The notes under the pieces: generated by a model
Database searches by the model: none
What the model saw: only the letters and a program-made list of their open reading frames with translations
Told to the model about the DNA's origin: nothing
Shown: positions 9,943 through 20,159 of the stretch, in pieces
Numbering within the stretch: position 1 is the stretch's first letter
Layout of the letters: each line of letters begins with the position of its first letter
Source: Cephalotus follicularis
Lineage: Eukaryota > Streptophyta > Magnoliopsida > Oxalidales > Cephalotaceae
Length of the DNA stretch: 64,000 nt
NCBI GenBank assembly: GCA_001972305.1
Contig: BDDD01001952.1
Coordinates: forward strand, 54,806-118,805
Direction: 5' to 3'
Program-made: the position numbers and the translations under genes

Positions 9943-11484
9943 ATGGCACGTACAAGAAACGTTACTCGGAGAACTGCACCCGCTGAGGCTCAAGAAGTTA
10001 GAAATGAGCCTACCATGGAGGAGCTTGTACGTCAGGTTGTCGCTCAGGAGATACGGCGCGCGTTGAATGAGCAGAATCAGAATCAGGGCCGTAGGGAGCC
10101 GATTGTTGCTAACGATGCTCCAGCTAATGTTCAGTTGGGAAGAGATGCTGGGGACAGGACTGATACGCCCACTTATATTTGGCTTGAGCGGTTCCTGAAG
10201 CAGAGACCGCAGTCTTTCAGCTCAGCCGTGATTCCTATTGAGGCTGAGCACTGGATTGCTCATATGGATAAGATCTTTGATGTGCTTGGTTGCAGTGATG
10301 AACAGAAGATCAAGCTAGCTGTGTATAAGCTTGAGGGTGATGCTCAGAAATGGTGGAAAGTTGTGGATTTGGCTAAGGGTCGTAATTATGCGGAGAATTT
10401 GACCTGGTCCGAGTTCTGTGAAGTCTTTTATCAGCAGTATTTCCCCACTGCTGATAAGGAGGCTTACGCCAGGGAGTTTATCAATACCAGACAGAAGGAT
10501 GGAGAGTCGGTGACTAAATTTCTGACTCGTTTCACTAGGCTTGCTGGTTTTGCTGGTTCCGCGGTTGGGACAGCATTGGAGCAGGCAGAAAAGTTCAAGT
10601 GGAAGTTACATTATCAGCTCCGGGGTAAATTGATCAACACCAGGTTTGCTGATGTATCTGAAGTGGCTAATGCAGCAAAGAACATTGAGCTGGAAAGGTT
10701 AGATTTCCAGGCTGCTCGACAAGAGATTGATAGAAAGAGAAACAGAGGTGATTCTCAGGGGCAAGGTTCTGGACAGAATAAGAATAGAAATGGCAAGCGA
10801 GGAAAGAGAACTGATAACCGGGGACAGCAACAGCCCGGTAATGACCAGAGGCAGACACAGGGAGCTGCGGATCTCCAGATTGCCACGTGTGATATGTGTG
10901 GTAGACAGCATCCAGTGGGAGTGTGCTACAAGGCTATCGGGGCCTGTTTTGTGTGTGGACAGAAAGGGCATTTCATGAAGGATTGTCCTGACCCTCGTGC
11001 AAAGGAAAGGAAGGGAAACAATGCAGATCATGGGCAGCGCAATGTGGGAGGTCGTGTCTTTCGTATCACGACTCAGCAGGCTACTAATGCACCAGGTATT
11101 GTTTCAGGCTTTATTTATGTCGGTAACCGTAGGGCATATGTTTTGTATGATACTGGATCGACCCACTCGGTTGTAGCGAGGTCTTTTGTTCGGCATCTTG
11201 GGATGTCTTCTCAGTTTCTTGATCCATCTTTGGTCCTTTCGACCCCTAAGGGTTCTTCTGTTGTGATTGCTGAGTGCTTTTATGCTTGTCCTCTTGTTTT
11301 TGATGATCGGATTCGTGATGCGGATCTTTTGCCTATCGATATGTATGACTTCGATATGATTCTGGGAATGAACTGGTTGGATCGTCACCGGGCTACGATC
11401 GATTGTTATGCTCGGAAGATTCTGTTTGGGGATGCGAATAGTCATGAGTTTGTTTATCAGGGTTCAGCCCGAAAAAAGAAGTGA
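9943..11484 (+). CDS. Gypsy-A gag-protease
   Basis: A 513-residue open frame encoding the capsid/nucleocapsid protein and aspartic protease. The Retrotrans_gag core (about residues 75-195) contains EAEHWIAHMDKIFDVL and the GDAQKWWKVV block. A basic glycine/glutamine-rich linker leads to CDMCGRQHPVGVC and the CCHC zinc knuckle CFVCGQKGHFMKDC (first Cys about residue 335), which binds genomic RNA. The protease follows with an intact catalytic D-T-G at about residue 403 (LYDTGSTHSVV) and the ILGMNWLDRH block. The start MARTRN is shared with Gypsy-C, which supports this ATG. The frame ends at 11484 because of a small deletion: in Gypsy-C, gag-protease and pol share one frame, so this is mutation and not a programmed shift. 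Confidence 0.9.
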   Translation: MARTRNVTRRTAPAEAQEVRNEPTMEELVRQVVAQEIRRALNEQNQNQGRREPIVANDAPANVQLGRDAGDRTDTPTYIWLERFLKQRPQSFSSAVIPIEAEHWIAHMDKIFDVLGCSDEQKIKLAVYKLEGDAQKWWKVVDLAKGRNYAENLTWSEFCEVFYQQYFPTADKEAYAREFINTRQKDGESVTKFLTRFTRLAGFAGSAVGTALEQAEKFKWKLHYQLRGKLINTRFADVSEVANAAKNIELERLDFQAARQEIDRKRNRGDSQGQGSGQNKNRNGKRGKRTDNRGQQQPGNDQRQTQGAADLQIATCDMCGRQHPVGVCYKAIGACFVCGQKGHFMKDCPDPRAKERKGNNADHGQRNVGGRVFRITTQQATNAPGIVSGFIYVGNRRAYVLYDTGSTHSVVARSFVRHLGMSSQFLDPSLVLSTPKGSSVVIAECFYACPLVFDDRIRDADLLPIDMYDFDMILGMNWLDRHRATIDCYARKILFGDANSHEFVYQGSARKKK

Positions 11485-12608
11485 AAGTTATATCTGCTCT
11501 GAAGGCTAGGAAGTTGGTAGCTAAGGGCGCTGAAGGTTTCTTAGCTGTTGTAAAGGATGTCTCAAAGGTTGAGCCTCGCCTTGAAGGCTATCCTATGGTC
11601 AGAGAATTTTCTGATGTGTTTCTGGAGGAGTTACTGGGTTTGCCACCGCAACGGGAAGTGGAGTTTACATTCGAACTCATTCCCGGACCGGCACCTATAT
11701 CTAAGGCACCTTACAGAAGGGCACCGTTAGAACTGCAAGAGTTGAAGGAATAGTTGCAAGAGCTGTTGGATCGGGGTTTCATTCAGCCTAGTGTTTCGCC
11801 ATGGGATGCTCTGGTTCTTTTTGTGAAGAAGAAAGATGGGTCTATGAGGTTATGCATAGACTACAGAGAGTTGAACCGAATCACTGTTCGGAATAAATAC
11901 CCGCTACCTAGGATTGATGACTTGTTTGATCAACTCCAAGGAGCTCGGTATTTCTCGAAGATCGATTTGAGATCGGGATATCATCAGCATTGGATAAAGG
12001 ATGGAGATGTGCCTAAAACTGCTTTCCGTACTCGGTATGGGCATTATGAGTTTTCGGTGATGCCTTTCGGACTCACTAATGCACCGGCCGTTTTCATGGA
12101 TTTGTTGAATAGGGTGTTCCATGAGTACTTGGATCAGTTTGTTATTGTGTTCATAGATGACATTCTCGTGTATTCCAAGTCAAAGGAAGAGCATGAAGAA
12201 CAGCTTCGCATTGTGTTGAGTATTCTGAGGAAGAATCAGCTTTACGCGAAGTTCTCGAAGCGTGAGTTTTGGTTGGAACAGGTGGCGTTTTTAGGTCATG
12301 TGGTTACAACTGAAGGTATCTGTGTGGATCCTGCTAAAGTTGAGGCTATTATTAAATGGCCGAGACCTACCACGGTGACGGAGGTTAGGAGCTTCTTGGG
12401 TTTGGCTGGATATTATAGGTGGTTTGTGGAAGGCTTTTCCTCTATAGCCTTACCACTAACTCAACTTATGAGAAAAGGAGCTAAGTTTGAGTGGAATGAG
12501 GAGCGAGAAGCAAGCTTTGAGAAACTGAAGAATGGTCTTGTGTCAGCACCAATTCTTAGTTTACCATCTGGGTCGGGTGGATACCAGATATACAGCGATG
12601 CTTCTAAG
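11481..12608 (+). pseudogene. Gypsy-A reverse transcriptase, cut by assembly gap
   Basis: Ty3/Gypsy RT in a different frame from gag. Blocks: [30 protein letters not shown], a TAG stop at 11751-11753 where Gypsy-C has Gln, then [56 protein letters not shown] and the catalytic FIDDILVYS with both Asp intact. The thumb/connection region ([14 protein letters not shown]) continues to the beginning of RNase H (YSDASK), where 55 N begin. After the gap the sequence resumes deep in integrase. The single stop is a C-to-T change. Confidence 0.88.
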
Positions 12609-12663
12609 NNNNNNNNNNNNNNNNNNNNNNNNNNNNNNNNNNNNNNNNNNNNNNNNNNNNNNN
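12609..12663. other. Assembly gap (55 N)
   Basis: The flanks correspond to Gypsy-C positions 36705 and 37852, which are 1,146 bp apart. Most of RNase H, the integrase zinc finger and most of the DDE core are therefore missing here, and the gap length is not true to size. Confidence 0.95.
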
Positions 12664-13392
12664 TTAGAGGATATGTTGAGGTCTTGTGCTTTGGAGTGGA
12701 CTGGGAGCTGGGATGAGTATTTGAGCTTCGTGGAGTTTGCCTACAATAACAGTTGGCATGCTAGCGTCGGTATGGCTCCGTTCGAAGCTCTGTATGGGAG
12801 GAAGTGTCGTGCTCTGACATGTTGGGATGAGGTTGGAGAGCGAGTTATTGAGGGACCCGAGCTAGTGCAGATCACTACGGAGAAAGTGGCAATAGCAAGG
12901 GAGAGGTTGAAAGCAGCTCAATCTCGATGGAAGAGTTATGCGGACAGACATCGGAGGGACTTGGAGTTCAAGGTGGGTGAACATGTGTTCTTGAAAGTTT
13001 CGCCTTGGAAAGGAGTCCAACGTTTTGGGCTGAAGGGAAAGTTGAGTCCACGTTTTATCGGGCCTTTTGAAGTTCTGGAGAGGATAGGTGCGGTTGCTTA
13101 TCAGTTAGCTTTGCCTCCGCAGTTAGCACATATCCATACTGTGTTCCACGCATCTTTGCTGAGGGGTTATCAGTAACATCCCCTACATGTGGTTCACTAT
13201 CCGTTGGACAGTATTCGGGAGGATCTATCTTGTGACGAGAAGGCTGAGGTTATTCTGGATCGACAGGAACGGGTGACACGTAGCAAGACCGTTTCTTTTG
13301 TGAAAGTGCTGTGGAGGAATCATCCCGAACGTGAGGCTACTTTGGAGCTTGAGGAGCATATTCGGGAGCGATATCCGTACTTGTTTGTTTGA
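12664..13392 (+). pseudogene. Gypsy-A integrase C-terminal half with chromodomain-like tail
   Basis: Resumes at LEDMLRSCALEW just after the catalytic Glu region. It continues through SFVEFAYNNSWHASVGMAPFEALYG, the GPY/F region (GLKGKLSPRFIGPFEVLERIG) and FHASLLRGYQ. A stop at 13174-13176 replaces a Tyr codon seen in Gypsy-C. The frame then continues from 13189 with the tail EVILDRQERV, the VKVLWRNHPE block and a C-terminal ERYPYLF. This tail matches the chromodomain-like ends of Tekay/Del chromoviruses, thought to direct integration to heterochromatin. The upstream catalytic residues lie in the gap and cannot be judged. Confidence 0.85.
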
Positions 13393-13435
13393 GGTATGTT
13401 TGTGTTTGTGATTTCGGGACGAAATCTTCTTTTTT

Positions 13436-13448
13436 AGGGGGGGGTGGA
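13436..13448 (+). other. Polypurine tract of Gypsy-A
   Basis: G-rich run ending GGGGTGGA immediately before the TGTAATACC of the 3' LTR. The Gypsy-C tract is nearly identical. Confidence 0.85.
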
Positions 13449-13930
13449 TGTAATACCATGCTCGTTCGTAAATATATTTTACAGATTTTATGTTTGTGTT
13501 CGGGCTTTTAATTGTGTTTAATTTTAAAGCCCGTTTGCCCTGTGTTTTGGGCTTATGTGATTTGGGCTGACTGATACCAGTCCAATTATGAGTATGCAAT
13601 GCTATGTTGGGTTTGGGTTTATTTTATCAAAATTTATTTCACTAAACCAATTTATTTTTACATTATAAATCCTTTTTAATTCATTTTAATTTAATTAATT
13701 TAATTATTTTTCTTTTCCTTTTATTTCTTTTTTTTTCCTTTCTCCTTTCTTTCGTTTTCTTCTTATTTCCTTTCTTCCTTCTTCCTTCTCCCGAATCCCT
13801 TCTCTCCACCACCAATTCCACACGTTTTCTACATCTCCTTTTCCATTCTAGTCCCCTAGAAATCCTCCTTCTTCCCTTTATAGCAGATTTTTGTCTCCTA
13901 TTTTCCCTTTGAAGAATGACATTGCCGTTT

Positions 13931-13938
13931 ATATGTTA
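13931..13938 (+). promoter_or_regulatory. Candidate TATA box of the Gypsy-A LTR
   Basis: TTTATATG within 'gccgtttatatgttacc'. The reverse solo LTR at 22735-23738 carries the equivalent 'gccattttatatgttgcc', so the box is conserved between copies. It lies about 480 bp from the LTR start, upstream of the 21-bp array. Confidence 0.5.
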
Positions 13939-14599
13939 CCTCCTCTTCTCTGCAAAATGTCACTGTCGAATTCTTCTTGTGGTGTCTGTGTAGCTGCTGT
14001 GTAAACGTATCATCAAGTTGTGGAGGTAATCTTAATCCTTTTTGTTGTTATTTTGAGTTGAATTCGTTTGGTTTGCTAAGTTTCTCCTTGTTTTGGTTTT
14101 CTCTTGGTTTTGTCTCTTTGTCCTCTGTTTTTGTTCACAGCCGGGTAACAATTGTTATTGCTGTGTTTTCTGCGTCCTTAACATCACTACAGGTTAGTTA
14201 AATTCGTTTCCCCAGTGATGATTTTGTTTCAATGACATAATTTCGGTTTTATGCTCGTAATGTCACTTGGGTTCAATTCCTATGTTAATATGCCCTGCCA
14301 TTGTGTTGTTAAGTCTGTTATCATGTGTAATGCACCTAGATATGTCATAAACTGGATTTAAGTATCTATTAAGTGATAAAGGACAGAATCTGGACACACA
14401 TGTATGCATGCCTTCTTGTTTCCTCTTGGAAGCAAAGCCACTGTCAAATTGTTTATATGTCGTTTCTGTGTTTTTATGTCACCTAAAAGTCATACATGAT
14501 CATATGTTTATGTCCATATGTCTTTGGTTTAATGTAGAAACCATTTGAACCATTTTCAGTAGTGAATTGTCGAATTTCCAACTGTTCTGTCGCCCAGAA

Positions 14600-14805
14600 C
14601 AGTCGGCTGTCTCTGTGGACAGTCGGCTGGAATGGATGAGTAGTCGACTGCCATATGAATGCAGTCGACTGCCTTAGGTTGAGTAGTCGACTGGATGTAT
14701 GAACCAGTCGACTGCCTGCACTTTAGTTTGAGTAGTCGATTGGACATTATGAATAGTCGACTGTCTTGCTTCCCCAGTCGACTGGTGCCCTGTATTAGTC
14801 GACTG
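14600..14805 (+). repeat. Ten-copy CAGTCGACTG array (3' LTR copy)
   Basis: Copies start at 14600, 14620, 14641, 14662, 14684, 14705, 14733, 14754, 14775 and 14796, with the same step pattern as the 5' LTR array (20, 21, 21, 22, 21, 28, 21, 21, 21). Confidence 0.9.
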
Positions 14806-15173
14806 TTTTGCCCAGAAATGTACTGTTTTCAGTTTATGTGATCTGAGGTGTGATCAGATATGTGATCCGAGGTGTGATCGGATATGTGTATGTGAGAATT
14901 GACTTGTGTAGTGCCGTACACTTCAATTCTAGTGGGCATGTGGAATTAGAGCCTCCCTTGCCAAATTTATGATATGTGATATGTATGTGACTCAGTATGA
15001 TTTATGATTTAAGATTTGTGAATCAGAAATAATGTTTTGAAATGTTCTGTAACTGTTTCGAAAGATATGCAATTGTTATTTGAATATGATTAAACTGTTT
15101 TAACTGTTTAAGATTTCTATTACGAAGTTTATTGAAATATTACTGTTTCTAAATTATCGTTTACTGTTTTATT

Positions 15174-15230
15174 TCCCTTATCCGTACTGAGGTTTGCTCA
15201 GCCGCGTTTTTGTTTCCATGCGGCAGGTTT
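15174..15230 (+). other. Conserved LTR block (Gypsy-A 3' LTR copy)
   Basis: Same 'gtactgaggtttgctcagcc' block near the LTR end as at 9381-9440. Confidence 0.6.
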
Positions 15231-15569
15231 TCAAGAACAGCGGGGGAAAGTGTGATTGAGTGATGACCACCTTATGTCTTTGGATCCCTAGGAGTATGAT
15301 CCTTGTGTTTTATATATAGTGGTCAAACTATGAAACTTATGTTTTATTTTTTTAAATTTGGAATTGGATTATGCTTTGAGTTTTTTGCAACTCCTTAATA
15401 TGATTAATTCTTAAGTTTTAATGTTATGATAAGACTGCCACGTTTTTTGCTGTTTTTGGTTAATAAATTAATGTTATGATTCGTTATGTAATGTTTATGC
15501 TCATATAAGTAATGTTATGCATGATATGACCCTGTGACGACTCCCGTCGTCCGGGGGTGTTACATAATA

Positions 15570-16744
15570 GGGTTGACACATATCCTTACCCTAGACCTCA
15601 GTAGGGGCTAAGTATGATAAGGGATTATATTACACGCGAACTAACGATAGGAAAAAGTCACGCGTTACGGCGGTGTGTCATAAATTTTGAGGAAATTAAT
15701 TGGATTAATTTCTGACTTGGATAATATTGGATATTAAGGATTGGACTATTTAGAATGGCTTAACCGAACCTTATGCGTGTTTTGGTAATTTATCAACACT
15801 ACCGATGATAACCGAGGCTTTAGGATACCTGCCCGAGAATGGTATCTCAATAAATGTTGGACATTTATATCTTTGTAATAATTATAAAATCATATATTGG
15901 TTAAGTGGATTATGTGAGATGTGTCACCATTGGATGGTTAACACATGTCACAACCTCACACTATCTTGCTTAATTAATATATAAGGGATGATAAGCTTTA
16001 GAAACTTGTAGAACTCTCTTACTTCTTGTTTTTTAGGAAATTCCAAGAGTGAAAAGGAGAAAAGAAAGAGCTTCCTAGGGTTTGCTCAAAATGTTCTTGA
16101 TTCCAAGCTTGGTGCTTGAAATTTCTACACTTCTCTTCATTGATTTTGATCATCAAGGCCTAGTAGCTACTTTGGTTGGAACAATTTTGATAAACTATTG
16201 TCAATTTTGTTTTACCCTTCTTGGCATATAGGTTTCGGTACAAGATCTTACACAACTATCTCTCCTTTGAGACATCCTTTGTCATGGGAAAGCTTACATG
16301 GTGTAATTGAAACTTGAATTAGAAACTAGAAAATCTAGGGTTTGGAATCTTGGAGTGGCCAAAATTTTTCTTGGAGAAAAGTAAGGGATTTGGAATCCAA
16401 TTGGTGTGGAGGACTTGGAGTCTCAAAAGTTTTCTTCACAAGCAAGTACCGACAAAGAGAATGAGCCTCCATAGTTTATATAGCTTCTAAACATTCTCTT
16501 TGTATTTGGTTTGTCACATTAGCATGCAAATGTGTTAATTTGATTATGAAATTGATGTGGTGATCCTTGGATTGTATGTGTGTTGGAATTTGAATTAGCA
16601 TAGCTTAGATGTTAAGGGATATGTTTTCCGCTGCGTAATATGAAAATTTTAAAATTACTCCCCTTATTGTCATTGCATATTCTTAGAGGAATTACTTTGC
16701 TTAGGTCCGATTCTGACACACGGGGATGCATATGCATTCCAAAA
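15570..16744 (+). repeat. Copia-2 5' LTR, second part
   Basis: Resumes after the right TSD of Gypsy-A with 'agggttgacacatatcc', matching 27219-28400 of the 3' LTR. It ends 'attccaaaa' where the 3' LTR ends 'attccaaca'. No gene is seen; the region is AT-rich. Confidence 0.85.
15978..15985 (+). promoter_or_regulatory. Candidate TATA box, Copia-2 5' LTR
   Basis: TATATAAG in 'attaatatataaggg', identical in the 3' LTR at 27645-27652. Confidence 0.6.
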
Positions 16745-16746
16745 AG

Positions 16747-16758
16747 TAGTATCATAGC
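16747..16758 (+). other. Primer-binding site of Copia-2 (degenerate)
   Basis: TAGTATCATAGC, 2 bases after the LTR end. It differs from the initiator-Met complement TGGTATCAGAGC at two positions. The following 'ccacatcg' is also found downstream of the Copia-3 PBS, confirming that the leader starts here. Confidence 0.75.
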
Positions 16759-17275
16759 CAACCACATCGACCAGAATTGATTGTTTTCGTGCCTAGGATA
16801 GTGACTAATTTTGAATTTAATTACAGGTTTGGTTTTGTGGTTGAACTCAACCCTAGAATGCTTTCATGTGTTGTTTTTAATTTCGATGGTTTTGAGTGTA
16901 ATTGGATTGCACTTGAAGCTATTGTTTGTTGTCCTGATTGGAGGGCCACTGAGTGCTACTTTGAACATGTAGAGGACTGCAGTATGAGTATTTCCCAAAA
17001 GGTGGAATGAGATTTGAAATTCGTTTGACTAGTTCCGTGGACTTGTGAAATTGGTTTGTGCGCAACTTGGATTGTGCAGAAATTTTCTATACTTTTACCT
17101 ACAGGGTAGTGTCTAGTTGTTTTGATAGTGGGAGCATTTGTGCAACCATCATATTGCTTTGAGACACTCGTTAATGTAGTCTTTGTAAATGCACTTGATT
17201 TCTAGTTAACAGACAATGGTTGAAGAATGTTTGAATTGCATAGGCTGTATGATTTGGACTTATAGTTCAAATTTC
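16759..17275 (+). other. Copia-2 leader, first part
   Basis: Non-coding leader related to the start of the Copia-3 leader. A 77-codon open frame at 16777-17010 shows no recognisable domain and is not supported as a gene. Confidence 0.5.
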
Positions 17276-17309
17276 TAATACCCCGTAACTGATATGTTTT
17301 GGGGTATTA
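17276..17309. repeat. 9-bp inverted repeat
   Basis: TAATACCCC (17276-17284) and GGGGTATTA (17301-17309) form a perfect 9-bp stem with a 16-base loop. It marks the point where similarity to the Copia-3 leader stops. Confidence 0.7.
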
Positions 17310-18127
17310 TAATTTAAGGCTTTGTTTGGTTCATGGAGAGGACCTAAGTGGCTTGGTTGCATGTTTTTAAATATGTGGACAGGAATTATCCAAGGTTTAT
17401 AATAATATTTTGGTTAGCTTCTAAGGGATACTTTGGGTTCCCAAGGTAAGTTGGTGATATTTGTTCTTGAGTGTGAGAACACTCATTTGTTCGGTGTTGG
17501 CAGAAGAGGCGTATTGGAGAGTTCTAGCTTTCTTCTTCCTTCTCTCTCAAGAGTGACTTGGAGTTCTTGTCTCCCTGGTTTGCTGAGGTGAGTTGATTCT
17601 TCCTCTGGTTTTATAACATGATGGTATTGCCGGGTTGAAGAGGAGGAAGTATGAGGATGTTTTCTTGATGGTTTTGCTAAGGCCATTCTGGGTGTTAAGA
17701 ATGGAGGATGATAGCCTGGTTTGGCTGGTTATGTTATGTTTTATGTATGTGTTTATGTTTCTTCTTGGTTTGATTCGTGTTAGTCTTGCAAACGATGATC
17801 CTGTTGCTGGGACAGAGCACCTCGGGGTTGGTCGACGATAGCTTGTGGGGTACTGTGTGAGTGGGACATTCTCCTCTTCCCTTTACCTTGATATTTCGTG
17901 TGTGCCTACTGTTTTTCTCTATTGAGCTATCTTGGGGATTTGGATCCCGATTATCCTTGTATATATGTTGTGTGTTTTGTTCTTGGATATGTTGTTATTC
18001 TTGTCGGACGGTCCTATTCTTACTCTTTGGTTCTCCTCTGATGTGTGGGGTGCACTGGAGTGTGCGGATGTGTTTCTTGGGTTCCTCTGGTATGTACGGA
18101 ATGTTCTTAACGGGCATGGCCCGGATA

Positions 18128-18358
18128 GATACTAACGGATGAGGTCCGAATAGATACTAGCGGACGAGGTCCGGATAGATACTAGCGGAGGAGGTCCGGA
18201 TAGAAATAGCAGGCAAGGCCTGGATAGATGTGTGTGCTTTGCCTGGTATGGCGGCAGACCATGGATGCTGTGGTGGATATGATGTTCTTAGCGAGCTGTG
18301 GGTCAGATAGATACTAGCGCATGAGGTTCGGATAGATTCTAGCAGGCAAGGCCTGGAT
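18128..18358 (+). repeat. 25-bp tandem repeat with higher-order duplication
   Basis: Units starting 'gatactagcgg' at 18128, 18153 and 18178 with a variant at 18203; further units at 18309 and 18334. Each cluster is followed by a shared 'aggcaaggcctggatagatg' and a 'cggcagacca' segment, giving a second period of roughly 130 bp. Confidence 0.8.
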
Positions 18359-19204
18359 AGATGGGTGTGTTTTGTCATGGTTTATGACGGCAGACCAACG
18401 GATATTGTGGTGTTCCTCTTCCTTTGATCTTGGCACAGTTGTTATTACATGTTGTTTGTGATGTAACCTTTTGTTGGATTCATATACTTGTTGATATTGG
18501 AACTCTCATTTGGCAGGCTCTGAGGAGCTGGATGTTGTCATGTTGTTGAAATGTGTTTTCTTTTATTGTCCTCTGATATATTCTTGTTTTGCCCAGTTGG
18601 GCATGACCTAATATATATACTTTCCTTTAGTGCGTCCAGTGATTGTGGATGCTGTGGAGAATGTATTGTTCCTACTCACTAGTCATTTGGACTAATCCCC
18701 TCCCAGTTTGTTTTGCAGAGGAAGCTGCTGTGGTTGCCGGAGCAGTCTTTTGTGGTTATAAGGTAGTCCGAGAACAGAAGCAACTTGGTCGACTTCTCGA
18801 ATTCGTTTGCATACATTCATGGGGCATATGGGTTTTCTTTTCCTCTAGTTGTTGGCTCCTCAGCTTGAGGAGGAATGATATTCTTTTGTATGGGTCCTCG
18901 GATTTTGAGCAGAGGACGATATTTTGTGAACAAGATGTGTTATTTTTGAGATAATGATATGATGTATTCTTTTGTGATGATATGATACATCATGTTTTAT
19001 GATGATGATGTGTTTTTCCTCTGCTTGGTGTATGTTATGTTTTAGTTTGACATTGGTAGGCCTGGCCAAGATGGGAATGTGTGCTTCCCAAGGACCGGTT
19101 AAGCCTTGCCAAGAAGGTTGGTGGAGGTCGGACAAGTCAAAGGATCTCCTAGGCAGAGGTCAGACCTTATAAGCTGTTGTTGTTTCTTGTCGTTGGGCTC
19201 TTGT

Positions 19205-19345
19205 TATCCGAGGAGAACATGTTGTCCGAGGAGACGTCCGAGGAGAACGTGTTTTCCAAGGAGGACACGGTGTCAAGGGATGGCTTTGTCCAGGGAGGAC
19301 ATGCCCGAGGATGGTTTTGTCAGAGGAGGGCATGTCCGAGGATGG
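19205..19345 (+). repeat. Reiterated 'tccgaggag' motif
   Basis: About six imperfect copies of (t)ccgaggag / cccgaggatg are spread over about 140 bp with uneven spacing. Confidence 0.6.
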
Positions 19346-19831
19346 TTGTGTGGGCCTGGCCTTATATTTTGTCAGTGTCCCCTGCCCGGGACCCCTGGCA
19401 AGACGTGGTGTGTTGCATCCTCTGTCCTGGGTCCCTCCCCTGGCAAGTTCCTTTAGTGGAACGGTGCGTTTGGCGGTGGTTTGTTTATTTGATCCTTAGT
19501 TAAACAGTGAGCTTTTGGAATGGCATTTGTTTAAGGTGGTATTTACAGTTTTCCCATTCTTGCTTTTGTTTCTTTCTCTGCCGTGCATTTGCGTTTTGGC
19601 TTAGAGGAGATGGGAAATTCCTCCTACCTGGCGGTCCGTCCGAGGTGGGCTTTCTCTCGGAGGGACGGGTCACCACAAAATTTGCATAGTGTAGATTTTT
19701 GCTCATTGAAACCTGCATGGTGCAGTTTATGGATACTACAATACTGCATGGAGCAGAAATTTGGTATGCCATAAGTCCAATCTAAAGGCAAATGCAATTT
19801 TTTGGCATAGGCATAGTGTAAAACTGCTGGT

Positions 19832-20123
19832 GTCAAACTGTCGATTGTTTTGATTAAAGCGTCGATGGTTAGACTAAGTGCCGAAGTAAAGCGCTGATGA
19901 AAACTCTGAGTGTTGACGATTCTGCATGAACTGTCAACACTTAAGGGTTTATGCATCGACGGTTTGCTTAAATCACGGACAGTTGCCTGAGGATCTAATG
20001 GTTTAGGTTAAACCGGTGCCGCATAGTCAGTTAGGGCTAGGTCCTGACTACACTGAATCAAAGCGTCGACTTGGATGCTGACGCTTTCCTTATAACTGCT
20101 GTAACTTTCGACAAACGGTCGCC
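19832..20123 (+). repeat. Diffuse GTCGAC-type motif cluster in the Copia-2 leader
   Basis: GTCGAC-like cores include 19840, 19861 (21 bp apart), 19912, 19933 (21 bp), 19955 and 20065 (AAGCGTCGAC). This is weaker and less regular than the LTR arrays. Confidence 0.5.
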
Positions 20124-20159
20124 GCTTTGACAAAGAATAACACTAATGTTAAAAGTTTG

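Larger units (their letters stand above)
7343..15564 (+). mobile_element. Gypsy-A: full-length Tekay/Del-like chromovirus
   Basis: Complete Ty3/Gypsy element with LTRs beginning TGTAATACC and ending GGTGTTACA, flanked by a perfect 5-bp duplication TAATA (7338-7342 and 15565-15569). The internal order is PBS, gag, protease, RT, (gap), integrase, chromodomain-like tail, PPT. Integrase after RT identifies Ty3/Gypsy. Pol has one frameshift and two stops outside the 55-N gap. The two LTRs have different internal deletions (see findings), so neither is complete. Confidence 0.92.
13449..15564 (+). repeat. Gypsy-A 3' LTR (2,116 bp)
   Basis: Starts TGTAATACCA and ends GGTGTTACA, followed by TSD TAATA. 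It retains the U3/TATA segment missing from the 5' LTR. It has lost the roughly 650 bp that correspond to 8397-9047, including three hairpins. Confidence 0.9.
17310..19690. repeat. Unclassified repeat-rich insertion in the Copia-2 leader
   Basis: This segment has no counterpart in the Copia-3 leader. It is locally GC-richer than its surroundings and holds a 25-bp tandem repeat (18128-18358) and reiterated 'gtccgaggagaa' motifs (about 19205-19345). Open frames up to 116 codons occur but overlap on several frames and carry no recognisable domain, so I call no gene. It may be an LTR or LTR fragment of another family. I could not identify TG...CA ends or a TSD. Confidence 0.45.

Noticed and set aside
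10699-11445. Long minus-strand open frames opposite Gypsy-A gag
   Set aside because: They lie antisense to the conserved gag-protease frame and carry no domain; they are shadows of its codon use.
11470-11490. Programmed frameshift between gag-protease and pol in Gypsy-A
   Set aside because: The close relative Gypsy-C has both in one frame, and Gypsy-B does too; the shift is explained by a small deletion.
16777-17010. Possible small host gene in the Copia-2 leader
   Set aside because: Seventy-seven codons with no domain, directly downstream of a PBS and similar to the start of the Copia-3 leader.
19106-19503. Overlapping frames of 108-116 codons in the 19 kb repeat region
   Set aside because: Two frames over the same repetitive GC-rich DNA, Cys/Arg-rich, no recognisable domain.
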